From Gammaproteobacteria bacterium (GTDB lineage: Bacteria; Pseudomonadota; Gammaproteobacteria; Chromatiales; Chromatiaceae), in NCBI GenBank assembly GCA_024227135.1, contig JAAELC010000128.1:1-64000 (forward strand): 64,000 nt of DNA, given 5' to 3'. The notes beneath the pieces are model-generated. The model did no database searches and had not been told where the DNA came from. It saw only the letters and a program-made list of their open reading frames with translations. Position 1 is the stretch's first letter; the number at the start of each line of letters is the position of its first letter. Below are positions 30,501 through 38,142 of the stretch, piece after piece. The translations under genes and the position numbers were made by a program.

Positions 30501-30606
30501 CGAGCTTTCCCATCTGCTCGAAGCCCCAGATTCCGCCACCCACCATAATGATGACGAGCAGCCAGGAGATGACTGGTTTGTTGATGGAGTATTCACCAAT
30601 ATTCAT
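27553..30606 (-). CDS. RND efflux pump permease (HAE1-like), first pair
   Basis: This 1017-residue RND transporter has the usual two halves of six membrane helices with two large periplasmic loops. The N-terminus is MNIGEYSINKPVISWLLVIIMVGGGIW and the C-terminus returns to ITIMAGLGFATLLTLVIVPVLY. It is closest by feel to the VexF/HAE1 branch rather than AcrB: it lacks the FFIDRP start and has a short N-terminal cytoplasmic part. It extrudes drugs, bile acids or organic compounds using the proton gradient. The adaptor gene precedes it by 41 bases. There is no outer-membrane factor or regulator next door. Confidence 0.9.
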   Translation of the reverse strand: MNIGEYSINKPVISWLLVIIMVGGGIWGFEQMGKLEDPAFTIKQAKIITQYPGATAQEVQDEVTYHIEDALQLMGQLKRIKMSISRPGMSDIEIEFKDEYVGKDFPNIYDELRRKIADMRHKLPPGAQDPVIVDDFADVYGVFVALTGQGYTYRDLKDVADELKKQLVLVPGVRKVVIGGAQQEVAYVEMSRTRLGELGIPVERIANVLKSQNLVADAGNVKVGDDYIRIHPTGEFTSVEEIGSVLISSEGKRLIYLKDIATIRRLYDEVPGKLNYVNGRQALTLGISMRGGENVVAVGDALAARRGELKTNIPVGIELLPIFNQPVEVDNSVNGFLVSVGQAVIIVIAVLLVFMGISTGLIIGAVLLITVAGTLLIMSLYGIELQRISLGALVIALGMLVDNAIVVAEGMLIRIQAGMRAVQAAKEVVSKSIWALLGGTVIGILAFSAIGLSENNTGEFSRSLFYVILISLMLSWITAVSTTPLMCALLMRSKKKQHGQEDDDPYKKGFFLVYRGFVKRVIRVRWLALGLVVGLFAASLYGFGFVKNAFFPDSNTPIFFVDIWEPEGSDIRVTRDDTLQVAEFLRQQEGVVQTTSIVGGGPARFALTYTPKEDSYAYAQIIVQTETRDQIAAVWEAVDTYMRSEMPQLDPIIKALRIGPGRDSKIEARFRGPDPVVLRQLSEQAMSIMRADPEAKEVRDDWRNPVQLVQPVFNEQVGRQLGITRDDLAAALQVAFEGYTFGLYRDGIRLLPIKFRPPVEERQDVTNIQDIQVWSPVLERAVPVAQVVSGFETVFENTVIRSRNRMQTIIASSNTTGELATPLFNRLRPQIEAMELPPGYELDWGGEYEDTFEAQDALFGALPGGFLIMIIVTILLFGKVRQPLIIWLTVPLAIIGITAGLLAVDASFDFMSLLGALSLIGLLIKNAIVLIDEIDQQIDEGKEQLAAILDAATSRLRPVVMAAATTILGLIPLLQDAFFVNMAITIMAGLGFATLLTLVIVPVLYAIFFRVPYSKEA

Positions 30607-30647
30607 TGCTAGTTACCTCAGCACGTGGCTAATTCGCGTGACTGGGG

Positions 30648-31778
30648 TCACTGTTTCAGCATAAATGGCAGGTCACCCGGGCGAGGCTGTGCCTCTTCCC
30701 TGGGTTCCATCAACTTCACCTTCATCCCTTCCGCCAGGTAAGGCGTACCCGCGGTGACAACCCGTTCCCCTGGTTTGATTCCCTCCTTCACTTCAATTTC
30801 CGCACCCCGCATCTTGCCAATCTCCACCGGCCTGGATTTCACGCTCATGGTGCCCTCGTCAACCACCCAGACACGGGGTTTGAGTTCGGCATCCGCGGCA
30901 ATACCTGCCACCGGGATGTAGTAAATGGCATCGGTCCCGGTATATTTACTGAAATCCGCTACCACGTTCGCGGTCATTCCCGGCAGAATGCTTACTTCAC
31001 TGGGTGCGTCCATGGTGAAAGTGACTTCAAACGTCTGGGTCTGGCTGTCAGCCTGGGTGGCCACCTCCAGGAATTCCAGTTCGAACTCCCTACCCGGCAG
31101 GGTTTCGAAACTGGCCCGCACCGGAACCACGTCCCTTGCCTGTGCGTCACCGGGCGTGATGGTCCGGACGATGTTCTCGGGTACATCGAACTGAACTTTC
31201 AGCAGCGAATTGTCACGTAGTGACAGCACCGGCTGCTTCGCATCCACCTCCTCGAAGCTTTCGATCATGCGCTTTGAGACTGTTCCCTTGAATGGAGCCT
31301 GCAGTTCTGTGTAAGAAAGATCCTGGCGAGCCTGCTGCAGAGAAGCCTCTGCGCTCTTGAAATCCGCCTCGATCTTGTCGAAATCCCTGCGTGAAATATT
31401 TCCTTCCTTGACCAGCTGGGCGGCCCGTTTGTAGTCCTTACTGGTGCGGTTAAACGTTGCCGTGCGATCGTTGACCACGAGCTGGAAGTCGGTTGGATCC
31501 AGTTTCACCAGCACCTGATCTTTCTCTACCGGATCGCCTTCGGCAACGAGCAGTTCCGACACTTTTCCCGGTACACGGAACGAAAGCTCCGCCTTGTTGA
31601 CCGCGTCAATCCGGCCGGGAAAACGGCGCATCCCACCTTGCTCCGCACCCTCGACCAACATCGACTTGACCGGGCGCACAGGATCCCCCTGCGCGACCGG
31701 TTCCTTATTGCCACAAGCGCCCAGAAACAGTGGGAGTAGCAGTGAGGCAGCTGCTGCAACGTGTCGTGTTTTATGCAT
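30648..31778 (-). CDS. RND efflux periplasmic adaptor (membrane fusion protein), first pair
   Basis: This 376-residue lipoprotein adaptor connects the inner-membrane pump to an outer-membrane channel. The start is the ATG at 31778; the frame is open to 31811. The signal ends in LFLGACGNKE, a lipobox with the acylated Cys. A lipoyl-like hairpin follows (VPGKVSELLVAEGDPVEKDQVLVKL), with a coiled-coil segment, then the mirrored lipoyl half and a beta-barrel. It pairs with the RND gene downstream. A divergent ABC transporter gene starts about 400 bases upstream. Confidence 0.9.
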   Translation of the reverse strand: MHKTRHVAAAASLLLPLFLGACGNKEPVAQGDPVRPVKSMLVEGAEQGGMRRFPGRIDAVNKAELSFRVPGKVSELLVAEGDPVEKDQVLVKLDPTDFQLVVNDRTATFNRTSKDYKRAAQLVKEGNISRRDFDKIEADFKSAEASLQQARQDLSYTELQAPFKGTVSKRMIESFEEVDAKQPVLSLRDNSLLKVQFDVPENIVRTITPGDAQARDVVPVRASFETLPGREFELEFLEVATQADSQTQTFEVTFTMDAPSEVSILPGMTANVVADFSKYTGTDAIYYIPVAGIAADAELKPRVWVVDEGTMSVKSRPVEIGKMRGAEIEVKEGIKPGERVVTAGTPYLAEGMKVKLMEPREEAQPRPGDLPFMLKQ

Positions 31779-32175
31779 GTTTTTCGATCCGAAACCAGTT
31801 GGGGTGCGCACAGCAGCGATAAATCATTCGCTTCCACTACTCTGCAGATAGAGTTACTTCGGGCCGAGTATAGTATCTACTTCGCAGGATTATAACCCCC
31901 TGATTTCACAGGAGACGGTGTGGAAAATCTATTTCGACCGGTTCAAGGAACCTGGGAGAGGGCATTTCGGGCACACGGAAAAACAAGTATCTTGAATACT
32001 TCAGTCGTCATGCCAGCCAGTGGAAACACTCGGTATAGACGAGCGGGGATAAACCCCGGAATCGCTGGTGCAGTAGCGACCGGATTGGCGTCACCGGGCG
32101 TTGTTCGTCGAATCTTACCTGTGCAGGAGTCTACCCATCTGCACCCCAGATCCACCGCAGAGGACAGATAAGCAC
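31779..32175. other. Divergent gap between RND adaptor and ABC transporter genes
   Basis: This 397-base region holds the two divergent start regions. I see no regulator gene, repeat or convincing promoter pair. An AGAGGA ribosome site for the ABC gene sits at its right edge. Confidence 0.4.
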
Positions 32176-32910
32176 TTGTTACAGATAAATGAAATCTGGA
32201 AATCCTATCTCCTTGGGCGTGAAAAGCTGCCGGTCCTTCAGGGCTTGTCCCTGTCCCTGGTCGCTGGTGAAATCTTGATCATCATGGGGCCCAGCGGATC
32301 CGGAAAAACCACCCTGTTGAACTGTATTTCAGGAATCGACACACCGGACAGGGGCGATATAGTGATCGGTGGTAATCCTGTTGATTTCTCCTCCCAGCGG
32401 GCTCTGACCCTGTTGCGCCGCCACGACATCGGGATGGTATTCCAGTTTTTCAATCTGATACCCACCCTGACAGTCCGGGAGAACATCGCGCTGCCCTTTC
32501 TTATCGTCAATCGCTCAAAAACCGAATACCAGGAGATAGTCACAGAAATGCTCCAGCGGGTCGGTATGAGCCATCGGGAGAAACACTATCCCTTTCAACT
32601 CTCGGGAGGGGAGATGCAGCTGGTATCCATTGCCCGCTCCCTGGTACACCAGCCCCGTCTGCTCCTGGCCGACGAACCCACAGGAAACGTCAATCCCCGG
32701 ATCGCCCGGGGCATCATGCAGATCCTGCGCGATACGGTCAAAAGCAGTGATGTGGCCTTCATTATGGTTACCCACAGCCCGGAACACGCCGCATGGGGAA
32801 ATCGCATTGCCTTCCTCCGGGACGGACGAATCATCGATGAACTGGAACATGACGGTGACCCCCAGAATCTGACACTCATTTACGACCGGCTGGTGGAACT
32901 TGAGATATAA
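32176..32910 (+). CDS. ABC transporter ATPase, LolD/MacB-like
   Basis: This 244-residue ATPase of the LolD/MacB class has Walker A MGPSGSGKTTLLNC, signature FQLSGGEMQLVSIARSL and Walker B LLLADEPTGNVNPR. The signature LSGGEMQ differs from the usual LSGGQxQR. The start is a TTG at 32176 behind AGAGGA. An earlier in-frame codon at 32101 would add 25 residues without family resemblance. It energises the FtsX-type permease that follows five bases downstream, the two forming a transporter for lipoproteins, lipids or peptides. Confidence 0.85.
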   Translation: MLQINEIWKSYLLGREKLPVLQGLSLSLVAGEILIIMGPSGSGKTTLLNCISGIDTPDRGDIVIGGNPVDFSSQRALTLLRRHDIGMVFQFFNLIPTLTVRENIALPFLIVNRSKTEYQEIVTEMLQRVGMSHREKHYPFQLSGGEMQLVSIARSLVHQPRLLLADEPTGNVNPRIARGIMQILRDTVKSSDVAFIMVTHSPEHAAWGNRIAFLRDGRIIDELEHDGDPQNLTLIYDRLVELEI

Positions 32911-32915
32911 CAGCC

Positions 32916-35117
32916 ATGACTAAAAGCGGGAGACACCGTGGGCTGAATCTGACACTCGCGGGCAAACTGGCTGTTCGCAGCCTGACCCATCACCGAATGA
33001 TCAGTCTGGCAACCATACTCGGGGTGGCCATTGGAATGCTGGTGGTGGGGGCGATCCTGATCGTCGATCACAACACGCTCAGCGGCAAAGCATCGAGCAA
33101 AGACAGCAGCCGACAGGTCTTCGTCGGCAATAGTGCGGGTCAACCGAATCAGGCTGGAACCAGGAGAAGCTATGGCCTCCACTCCTTCGCGCCTGACATT
33201 CAACGGATTGCGATTCTCCAGGGGAATCGGCCGCGAAAGCCACAGATCGAGCTGATCCGTATTCCCAGCCAGCGGGGTTCGGCACCAGCCACCCGTTCTG
33301 ACGAAGCCACACTGCCCCCGGCAGGGGCAGAGGACTATCAGGCCATGCGGCTGGCTGCGCGACTGTCTTCGCTGCTGGCTTTCATGGTCAGCGCTGTGGT
33401 GGTCTTCTACACCATGCGTTATTCCGTGGTATCCCGGGAACGGGAATTCAGTCTGCTGCTCTGCCTGGGTGAATTTCGCAGCAACATCGCATTCTCGATA
33501 GTGATCGAGGCACTGATTCTGGGTGCCAGCGGCACCCTGATAGGGCTCATGCTCGCTTTACCCACGGCCAGGAGCCTGTTGCAGCAAGGCATCTCAACAA
33601 CCGGCATGAACCCATCGGTGATCTTTTCCATCCCCCACTCCGAACTGATCCTGATGGCTATAATCGGAATGGGTGTTGCTTTGCTCGGCGTCTGGAGCCC
33701 CATTCGGAATTTCTACCGACTGCAGATCGCCCAGGTGCTCCAACCCCGCTTCATGGAATCGACCACCGGGATCGAGAGACCCGAGGCGGGCTTCACTTGG
33801 TTGATACCCGCCCTGCTGGCCGCAAGCTACATCGCCATTCGCCCCTTCATGCAGGAATGGTTGTCGGTGGTCTATTTCTTTCTGGTCGAATCGACAGTGG
33901 TTGTTTTACTGGCCGCCGCCACATTGTGGTGGGTAAAACCACTGCTGCGCGGGGCCATCGGCATCTCGGGCTGGCTGCTTCGACGGGGATGGGCGCTGGA
34001 AGGACTGCTCACGACCCGCCGGATGCGCCTGTCGGCCCACAAGCTGGTATTCACGGTGGCGGGAGTCACCCTCGTGTTCAGTCTGCTGACCAGTCTGCAT
34101 GACATCACACGGTCGCTGAAACATGAAATTTCTCTGTGGTCACAAGAGGCCATGGATCCCTACGGTTTTCTAAGTGCTCGCACTCGCTCCGGCATTCCTG
34201 AAGACAGGATTCAAAACATCCTGGGGCAACAGGATCTCCTGCTGTTTCGACTCTCTCACAAAATTCCCGGCACCCTGCCGATCCGGCTGGCAAAATCTTC
34301 CGATATCAATCCGTACCTGATCTCCCGGCAGCGTAAACCGCTGGTACCCGGTACAGTGATCTTCTCCACCACCCTGGCACATCGGTATGGCGTGGGAATC
34401 AACGATGTTCTGGAGCTGGAATCGGGCGATGGAACCGTTCACCGGTTTCAGGTTATCGGTGTGGGGGACGACCTGGGTTTCTACGCTGAAGACGGTCAGT
34501 ACGTTGACCTGAAGTCTTACGCCCTGTTCAGTGACGGCAACCCGCTGTTCGAAAACAACCTGGAACGAACACTGGGATGGATTGCAAAGGTACGCGCCAG
34601 TGACAACCGGCACCCGCATCTGACAAAACGGGATGTAGATCCGCTGCGCCCGTACTATCACTTCAACAAATGGGGCAGGGAACAGGGGCACTGGCAGAAG
34701 AACGAGATCAACAGAGATTTTCTGATATTCGATTTCATACTGACGATGACCCTGCTGCTGGCCGTAGTCGGCGTCGCAAATACCATGTTTATTCGAGTCC
34801 ATGCCCGGATGCGGGAGTTCTCGGTTCTACGCACCATCGGCTGCAGCCGGTCCCAGATCACCCGGATGCTGCTGTTGGAGGGTGTGATTATCGGATTGGT
34901 CAGCGCCTTGCTGGCAGTGGTGCTCGGCAACCTGCTGGGCGCGGTGAGCATCGCATTTCTCAATCGATTCACCCTGTTCGACTACCAGCTGATATTCTCC
35001 ATCCGGGTCAGCCTGATCATTACCGGACTGGCAGTAGCCGCCTGCGCGGTCGCCGCCATACTGCCGGCCATTGCGGCCACCAGAACATCATCTGCGGAAT
35101 CCCTTCACTACGAGTAA
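32916..35117 (+). CDS. FtsX/MacB-like ABC transporter permease
   Basis: This 733-residue permease of the FtsX superfamily is translated from an ATG five bases after the ATPase gene. One membrane helix at the N-terminus (ISLATILGVAIGMLVVGAILIVD) precedes a periplasmic stretch of about 100 residues. A first FtsX domain of three helices follows, then middle helices, a second large periplasmic segment (about 420-600), and a final FtsX domain (TMLLLAVVGVANTMFIRVH onward) ending in EALHYE-like SAESLHYE. The two-half design resembles LolC/E-type or antimicrobial-peptide-type exporters with duplicated domains. Substrate is unknown. The pair has no adaptor gene beside it. Confidence 0.82.
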   Translation: MTKSGRHRGLNLTLAGKLAVRSLTHHRMISLATILGVAIGMLVVGAILIVDHNTLSGKASSKDSSRQVFVGNSAGQPNQAGTRRSYGLHSFAPDIQRIAILQGNRPRKPQIELIRIPSQRGSAPATRSDEATLPPAGAEDYQAMRLAARLSSLLAFMVSAVVVFYTMRYSVVSREREFSLLLCLGEFRSNIAFSIVIEALILGASGTLIGLMLALPTARSLLQQGISTTGMNPSVIFSIPHSELILMAIIGMGVALLGVWSPIRNFYRLQIAQVLQPRFMESTTGIERPEAGFTWLIPALLAASYIAIRPFMQEWLSVVYFFLVESTVVVLLAAATLWWVKPLLRGAIGISGWLLRRGWALEGLLTTRRMRLSAHKLVFTVAGVTLVFSLLTSLHDITRSLKHEISLWSQEAMDPYGFLSARTRSGIPEDRIQNILGQQDLLLFRLSHKIPGTLPIRLAKSSDINPYLISRQRKPLVPGTVIFSTTLAHRYGVGINDVLELESGDGTVHRFQVIGVGDDLGFYAEDGQYVDLKSYALFSDGNPLFENNLERTLGWIAKVRASDNRHPHLTKRDVDPLRPYYHFNKWGREQGHWQKNEINRDFLIFDFILTMTLLLAVVGVANTMFIRVHARMREFSVLRTIGCSRSQITRMLLLEGVIIGLVSALLAVVLGNLLGAVSIAFLNRFTLFDYQLIFSIRVSLIITGLAVAACAVAAILPAIAATRTSSAESLHYE

Positions 35118-35179
35118 CTTATCGGAATACCTTATCGATCGAAGCCGGCATTCCCCTCAGCTTTTTGCTCACAAACCAG

Positions 35180-36490
35180 TCAATTCCAGTTGATTGATGC
35201 GAGCATGCCCCTCAATTTTTTCCCGCGTTTTGGATCGAGATACATCAGGTAACTGACCCGGCCTTCCAGGTGTCGTAAAAAATCGGGATGCCGGTCCCGA
35301 TTCTGGGAATCCGGGCCAAACCGGATACAGTTGTGAAGTGTGGCCTTGAGTCGATCGAAGTCCTTACGACTGAGATTCGGACGTTGATTGACGACGATAC
35401 CGCAGAAACGCTGCTGTTGAGATGACCTCATCCAGCGGGTTTTTCGACAGTTGATACGAAACCCCTCTTCCAGCGCGATGGAACCGATCAATGGTTCGAT
35501 AAACCTCCTCCGACGATAGAGTAAAGAAGGACCGGAGAACGCCAGATCATCAGCATACCGGGTGTAGGTCAGCCCCAACCGTCCGGCAAGCCCGGTCAGC
35601 CGTGCATCCAACCGCCAGGTACAAAGATTCGACAAAACCGGAGACGTGGGCGCACCTTGAGGCAAATGCCACTCCATCAATCGCTGACGCAGGCTGAAAG
35701 GCAATGACTTCGCCTCATCACCACAGCCAGCCAGAGGGGTTCGATGGGTACAAAGTGCAGCGAGGTAATGGGCGACGGACTGGGGATAGCCGATCATACG
35801 GAAGATACCCGCTACCCTCCCACGGGTTACGGAAGCAAAAAAATCCTGTAAGTCCATACGAAGCAGTACGTTCCGACCCGAGTGGGGCTCCGCCCCCGTC
35901 CGGCAGGAACGATTACGACGAAAACCGTGGGCACTGTCGTGTACCGGAACCCGATCGAGAATCTTCTGTTGAATATCCTTCTGCAGGGATTTCAGGCACG
36001 GCTTAGGCTTTTCCAGTAACCGGGGAAATCCGTTGGATCGATCCCGCCATTCGTATCGATAGTGATCGAGCCTGGCATCGATGCTGGACGAATAGCGTCT
36101 GTTCAGGCCGGCGTACCAGTCCAGCTCATCCCTTGATATGCCCAACCACTGCGCCAGATCAAGGCCGGTCGGCAGCCTTGGCAACACCAGGGTCACCAGA
36201 TGTTCGGGCTGGGGCTGCATTCTGGCACGAGCCGGCTGCAACCGAATCCGGCGGACAGAGGAAAAGTGCTTCCGAAAAACGGTGTCAGTGACAAGGATAT
36301 GAACAATCTGTTCAAAGCGTGGAGACCGGGCATCCCCTCCACACAACAGTAATCGCGCCGCCAGCTGCCCGGGATTGGGGGGGCCTCCATCGAGCACCAC
36401 CGTCAGTCTCTCGATCAACGCTTCCTGGTTCCATTCACCATCGACAAGGCACCAGGCCAGTTGTCGGGCATTATCGACAAGATGACTCAC
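35180..36490 (-). CDS. Retron-like reverse transcriptase with N-terminal extension
   Basis: This 436-residue reverse transcriptase reads from GTG at 36490, with AGGA six bases upstream. Residues 160-425 form the RT domain. AHGF is at 187-190, the first catalytic Asp is in RMDLQDFF (213), HLPQGAPTSPVLSNL is at 275-289 and YTRYADDLAFSG (Asp314/315) at 309-320. The last two are the typical retron forms of RT motifs 4 and 5. CGIVVNQRPNLSRK (363-376) matches the retron VTG/thumb region. About 150 residues precede the RT core, including a segment (LDLAQWLGISRDELDWYAGL) that recalls myxobacterial Mx162-type retron RTs. Retron RTs copy a structured RNA (msr-msd) encoded just upstream into a branched DNA; many act in phage defence. 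A matching RNA candidate lies at 36571-36736. No effector gene adjoins it. Not a group II intron: no maturase or endonuclease part. Confidence 0.85.
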   Translation of the reverse strand: MSHLVDNARQLAWCLVDGEWNQEALIERLTVVLDGGPPNPGQLAARLLLCGGDARSPRFEQIVHILVTDTVFRKHFSSVRRIRLQPARARMQPQPEHLVTLVLPRLPTGLDLAQWLGISRDELDWYAGLNRRYSSSIDARLDHYRYEWRDRSNGFPRLLEKPKPCLKSLQKDIQQKILDRVPVHDSAHGFRRNRSCRTGAEPHSGRNVLLRMDLQDFFASVTRGRVAGIFRMIGYPQSVAHYLAALCTHRTPLAGCGDEAKSLPFSLRQRLMEWHLPQGAPTSPVLSNLCTWRLDARLTGLAGRLGLTYTRYADDLAFSGPSLLYRRRRFIEPLIGSIALEEGFRINCRKTRWMRSSQQQRFCGIVVNQRPNLSRKDFDRLKATLHNCIRFGPDSQNRDRHPDFLRHLEGRVSYLMYLDPKRGKKLRGMLASINWN

Positions 36491-36570
36491 AGCGGATCCT
36501 GAAATCCAGAAAAAGTGATTGGAGATTCCCTCAAGGACAGGTTGACAGAATCACAATGGCGTATTTAAAA

Positions 36571-36736
36571 GACAGCCGGCACTTCGACCTGTCTCGTATG
36601 GCGCGGGCGTTCCTGCGCGCGGCGCAGTGGCGCCCGTGCGATGAAATGCCTGAATGAAACCCAACCCCGGGGTATCCCCGGAGGGCCTGGCGGTACCGGC
36701 AAGGGCACGCCCGGGCTGACTCGAAGGCCGACTGTC
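36571..36736 (-). ncRNA. Candidate retron msr-msd RNA upstream of the reverse transcriptase
   Basis: Read on the minus strand, GACAGTCGGCCTTCGA (36736-36721) can pair with TCGAAGTGCCGGCTGTC (36587-36571), with one bulged base and one G-T wobble. This looks like the a1/a2 repeat that bounds retron RNAs. Right inside a1 comes GTCAGC, whose G at 36716 could be the branching guanosine that follows a1 in known retrons. Between them are CCGGGGATACCCCGG (36681-36667) as an msr stem-loop and, near the 3' side, a long stem of CGGGCG/CGCCCG enclosing CTGCGC-CGC-GCGCAG (36604-36636), fit for the msd hairpin. The RNA ends 81 bases before the RT start. The placement matches retrons. The structure is read by eye and unproven. 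Confidence 0.6.
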
Positions 36737-36926
36737 GGAAATCATGCTATATCGTAGACCGGTGGATTGGCAAACCCTGAAGGCAAGGATTGCCATATGA
36801 ACCCGGCAGCAGGGCGCTTTACTCCAGGAAATCATAATCCGCCGGAAAACCCTACTATCCACCCGATACCGGAAAGAGGTAAGATCTCAGGTCCGCCTTC
36901 ATTTACCCGCTCCTACTGGAACAATC

Positions 36927-37553
36927 GTGGAATTCGATATCTGGCTGGCTTTTTTCATTGCATCGCTGTTGATCTCGATCTCACCGGGGGCCGGGGCTGT
37001 CAATACCATGAGCAGTGGCCTGCAGTACGGCGTCAGAGACTCGCTGCCGGCCATCTTCGGCTTGCAACTCGGCTACGGCGCACAAATCCTGCTGGTAGGG
37101 GTGGGACTGGGAGCCCTGCTGGCCTCCTCCAGCCTGGCGTTCAGTGTTGTCAAGTGGCTGGGGGTAGCCTACCTGGTATGGCTGGGATACCAGAAGTGGA
37201 CCCAACCGCCGATTTCCCTGGAACAGGCTGACCATAACCGGGAAAGTTCACAACGGCGCTTCTGGCAGGCGGCATTCGTCAACCTGACCAACCCTAAAGC
37301 CACGGTTTTTCTACTGGCCCTGTTTCCCCAGTTCATCAATACCGCTGCCAGTTCCCAGGCGCTGCAGTTCAGCATCATGGGTGGAACGCTGATCCTGGTG
37401 GATATTGGAGTGATGCTGGGCTACGCCAGCCTGGCCGCCCAGCTGTCGAGATGGATGAAAAGCCAGCGTCACCAGATATTGCAGAATCGTATTTTTGGCG
37501 GAATGTTTATCGGCGCCGCCACCCTGATGGCCAGTTACCGGCACAGCGGATGA
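36927..37553 (+). CDS. LysE/RhtB family amino acid exporter
   Basis: This 208-residue inner-membrane exporter of the LysE/RhtB family has six predicted helices. It starts at a GTG with GGAA seven bases upstream. SISPGAGAVNTMSSGLQYG near the N-terminus and FVNLTNPKATVFLLALFPQF mid-protein match the family. Such proteins export lysine, homoserine, threonine or homoserine lactones. It overlaps the following small gene by four bases (ATGA), so the two are coupled. Confidence 0.88.
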   Translation: MEFDIWLAFFIASLLISISPGAGAVNTMSSGLQYGVRDSLPAIFGLQLGYGAQILLVGVGLGALLASSSLAFSVVKWLGVAYLVWLGYQKWTQPPISLEQADHNRESSQRRFWQAAFVNLTNPKATVFLLALFPQFINTAASSQALQFSIMGGTLILVDIGVMLGYASLAAQLSRWMKSQRHQILQNRIFGGMFIGAATLMASYRHSG

Positions 37554-37882
37554 AATTCAATCAACTCAGCATCGGTGATCGTTTCATCTACAACGACCTG
37601 GCTTTCACCAAATCCGGACCTCTTCAGGCCGTGGCGGAAGGCAGCAGCAACCCCCGTCTGATACCCCGATCCGCCCTGGTGCGCCCCCTGGACCTGGAAA
37701 AGCCTGGGGAAAGAGACTTCGGCACCCTGGATATCAGAACACTGCAAGCTGAGCTGGAACATTATCACCAGCAGTGCCTTGCCATACTCACCCTTCCGGA
37801 TGGCGGCTCACCGTCATCCGGGGCGCGGGAACAACTGGAAAAACTCCACGCCAGGATGCAGCAGCTACTGTCCCAGCATTAG
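37550..37882 (+). CDS. Small conserved-looking hypothetical protein coupled to the LysE gene
   Basis: This 110-residue protein begins at ATG 37550, which overlaps the LysE stop codon in an ATGA arrangement. The N-terminus MKFNQLSIGDRFIYNDLAFTKSG and the later GTLDIRTLQAELEHYHQQC suggest a beta-rich start and a coiled C-terminal half. I recognise no domain. Translational coupling supports it as a real gene acting with or beside the exporter. Confidence 0.65.
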   Translation: MKFNQLSIGDRFIYNDLAFTKSGPLQAVAEGSSNPRLIPRSALVRPLDLEKPGERDFGTLDIRTLQAELEHYHQQCLAILTLPDGGSPSSGAREQLEKLHARMQQLLSQH

Positions 37883-37962
37883 CTTGACCGTCTCCCGATA
37901 GAAGGGGCACCGGCAGACAGTTTCCCGACGGAGAATATCATGTTTCATCCGGGGTCATTGCT

Positions 37963-38095
37963 CACGCCCCATGGGTAGTCTGTTCCGGAAGACGCTGTCA
38001 ATACCTCCATGCAGGCTTGGCTCTGGCATCCCTGCCAAAGACACTTCCTCCACACACCAGCCATGGAGGTAAACCTCTGGGGGGTGAGCAGTTAC
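37963..38095. repeat. 133-bp dispersed intergenic repeat, copy 2
   Basis: Same length as and about 85% identical by eye to 11663-11795, from CACGCCCCATGGGT to GAGCAGTTAC. TGGCA-TCCC-TGCCA in the middle can form a hairpin. It sits between the small gene after LysE and the end of the second RND pump, in plus-strand orientation like copy 1. It has no coding frame. Confidence 0.7.
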
Positions 38096-38142
38096 CATCC
38101 GGGAACAGAAACCAGGAAAAAACCGGGTCGGGGTACAACGGT

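Noticed and set aside
35180-36490. Group II intron or diversity-generating retroelement reverse transcriptase
   Set aside because: No maturase or endonuclease part, no intron domain V-like sequence, and no template/variable repeat pair was seen. The LPQGAPTSP and YADDLAFS forms suit retrons.
36604-36681. GC hairpins upstream of the reverse transcriptase as plain terminators
   Set aside because: They have no T-run on either strand and fit better inside the a1/a2-bounded RNA.
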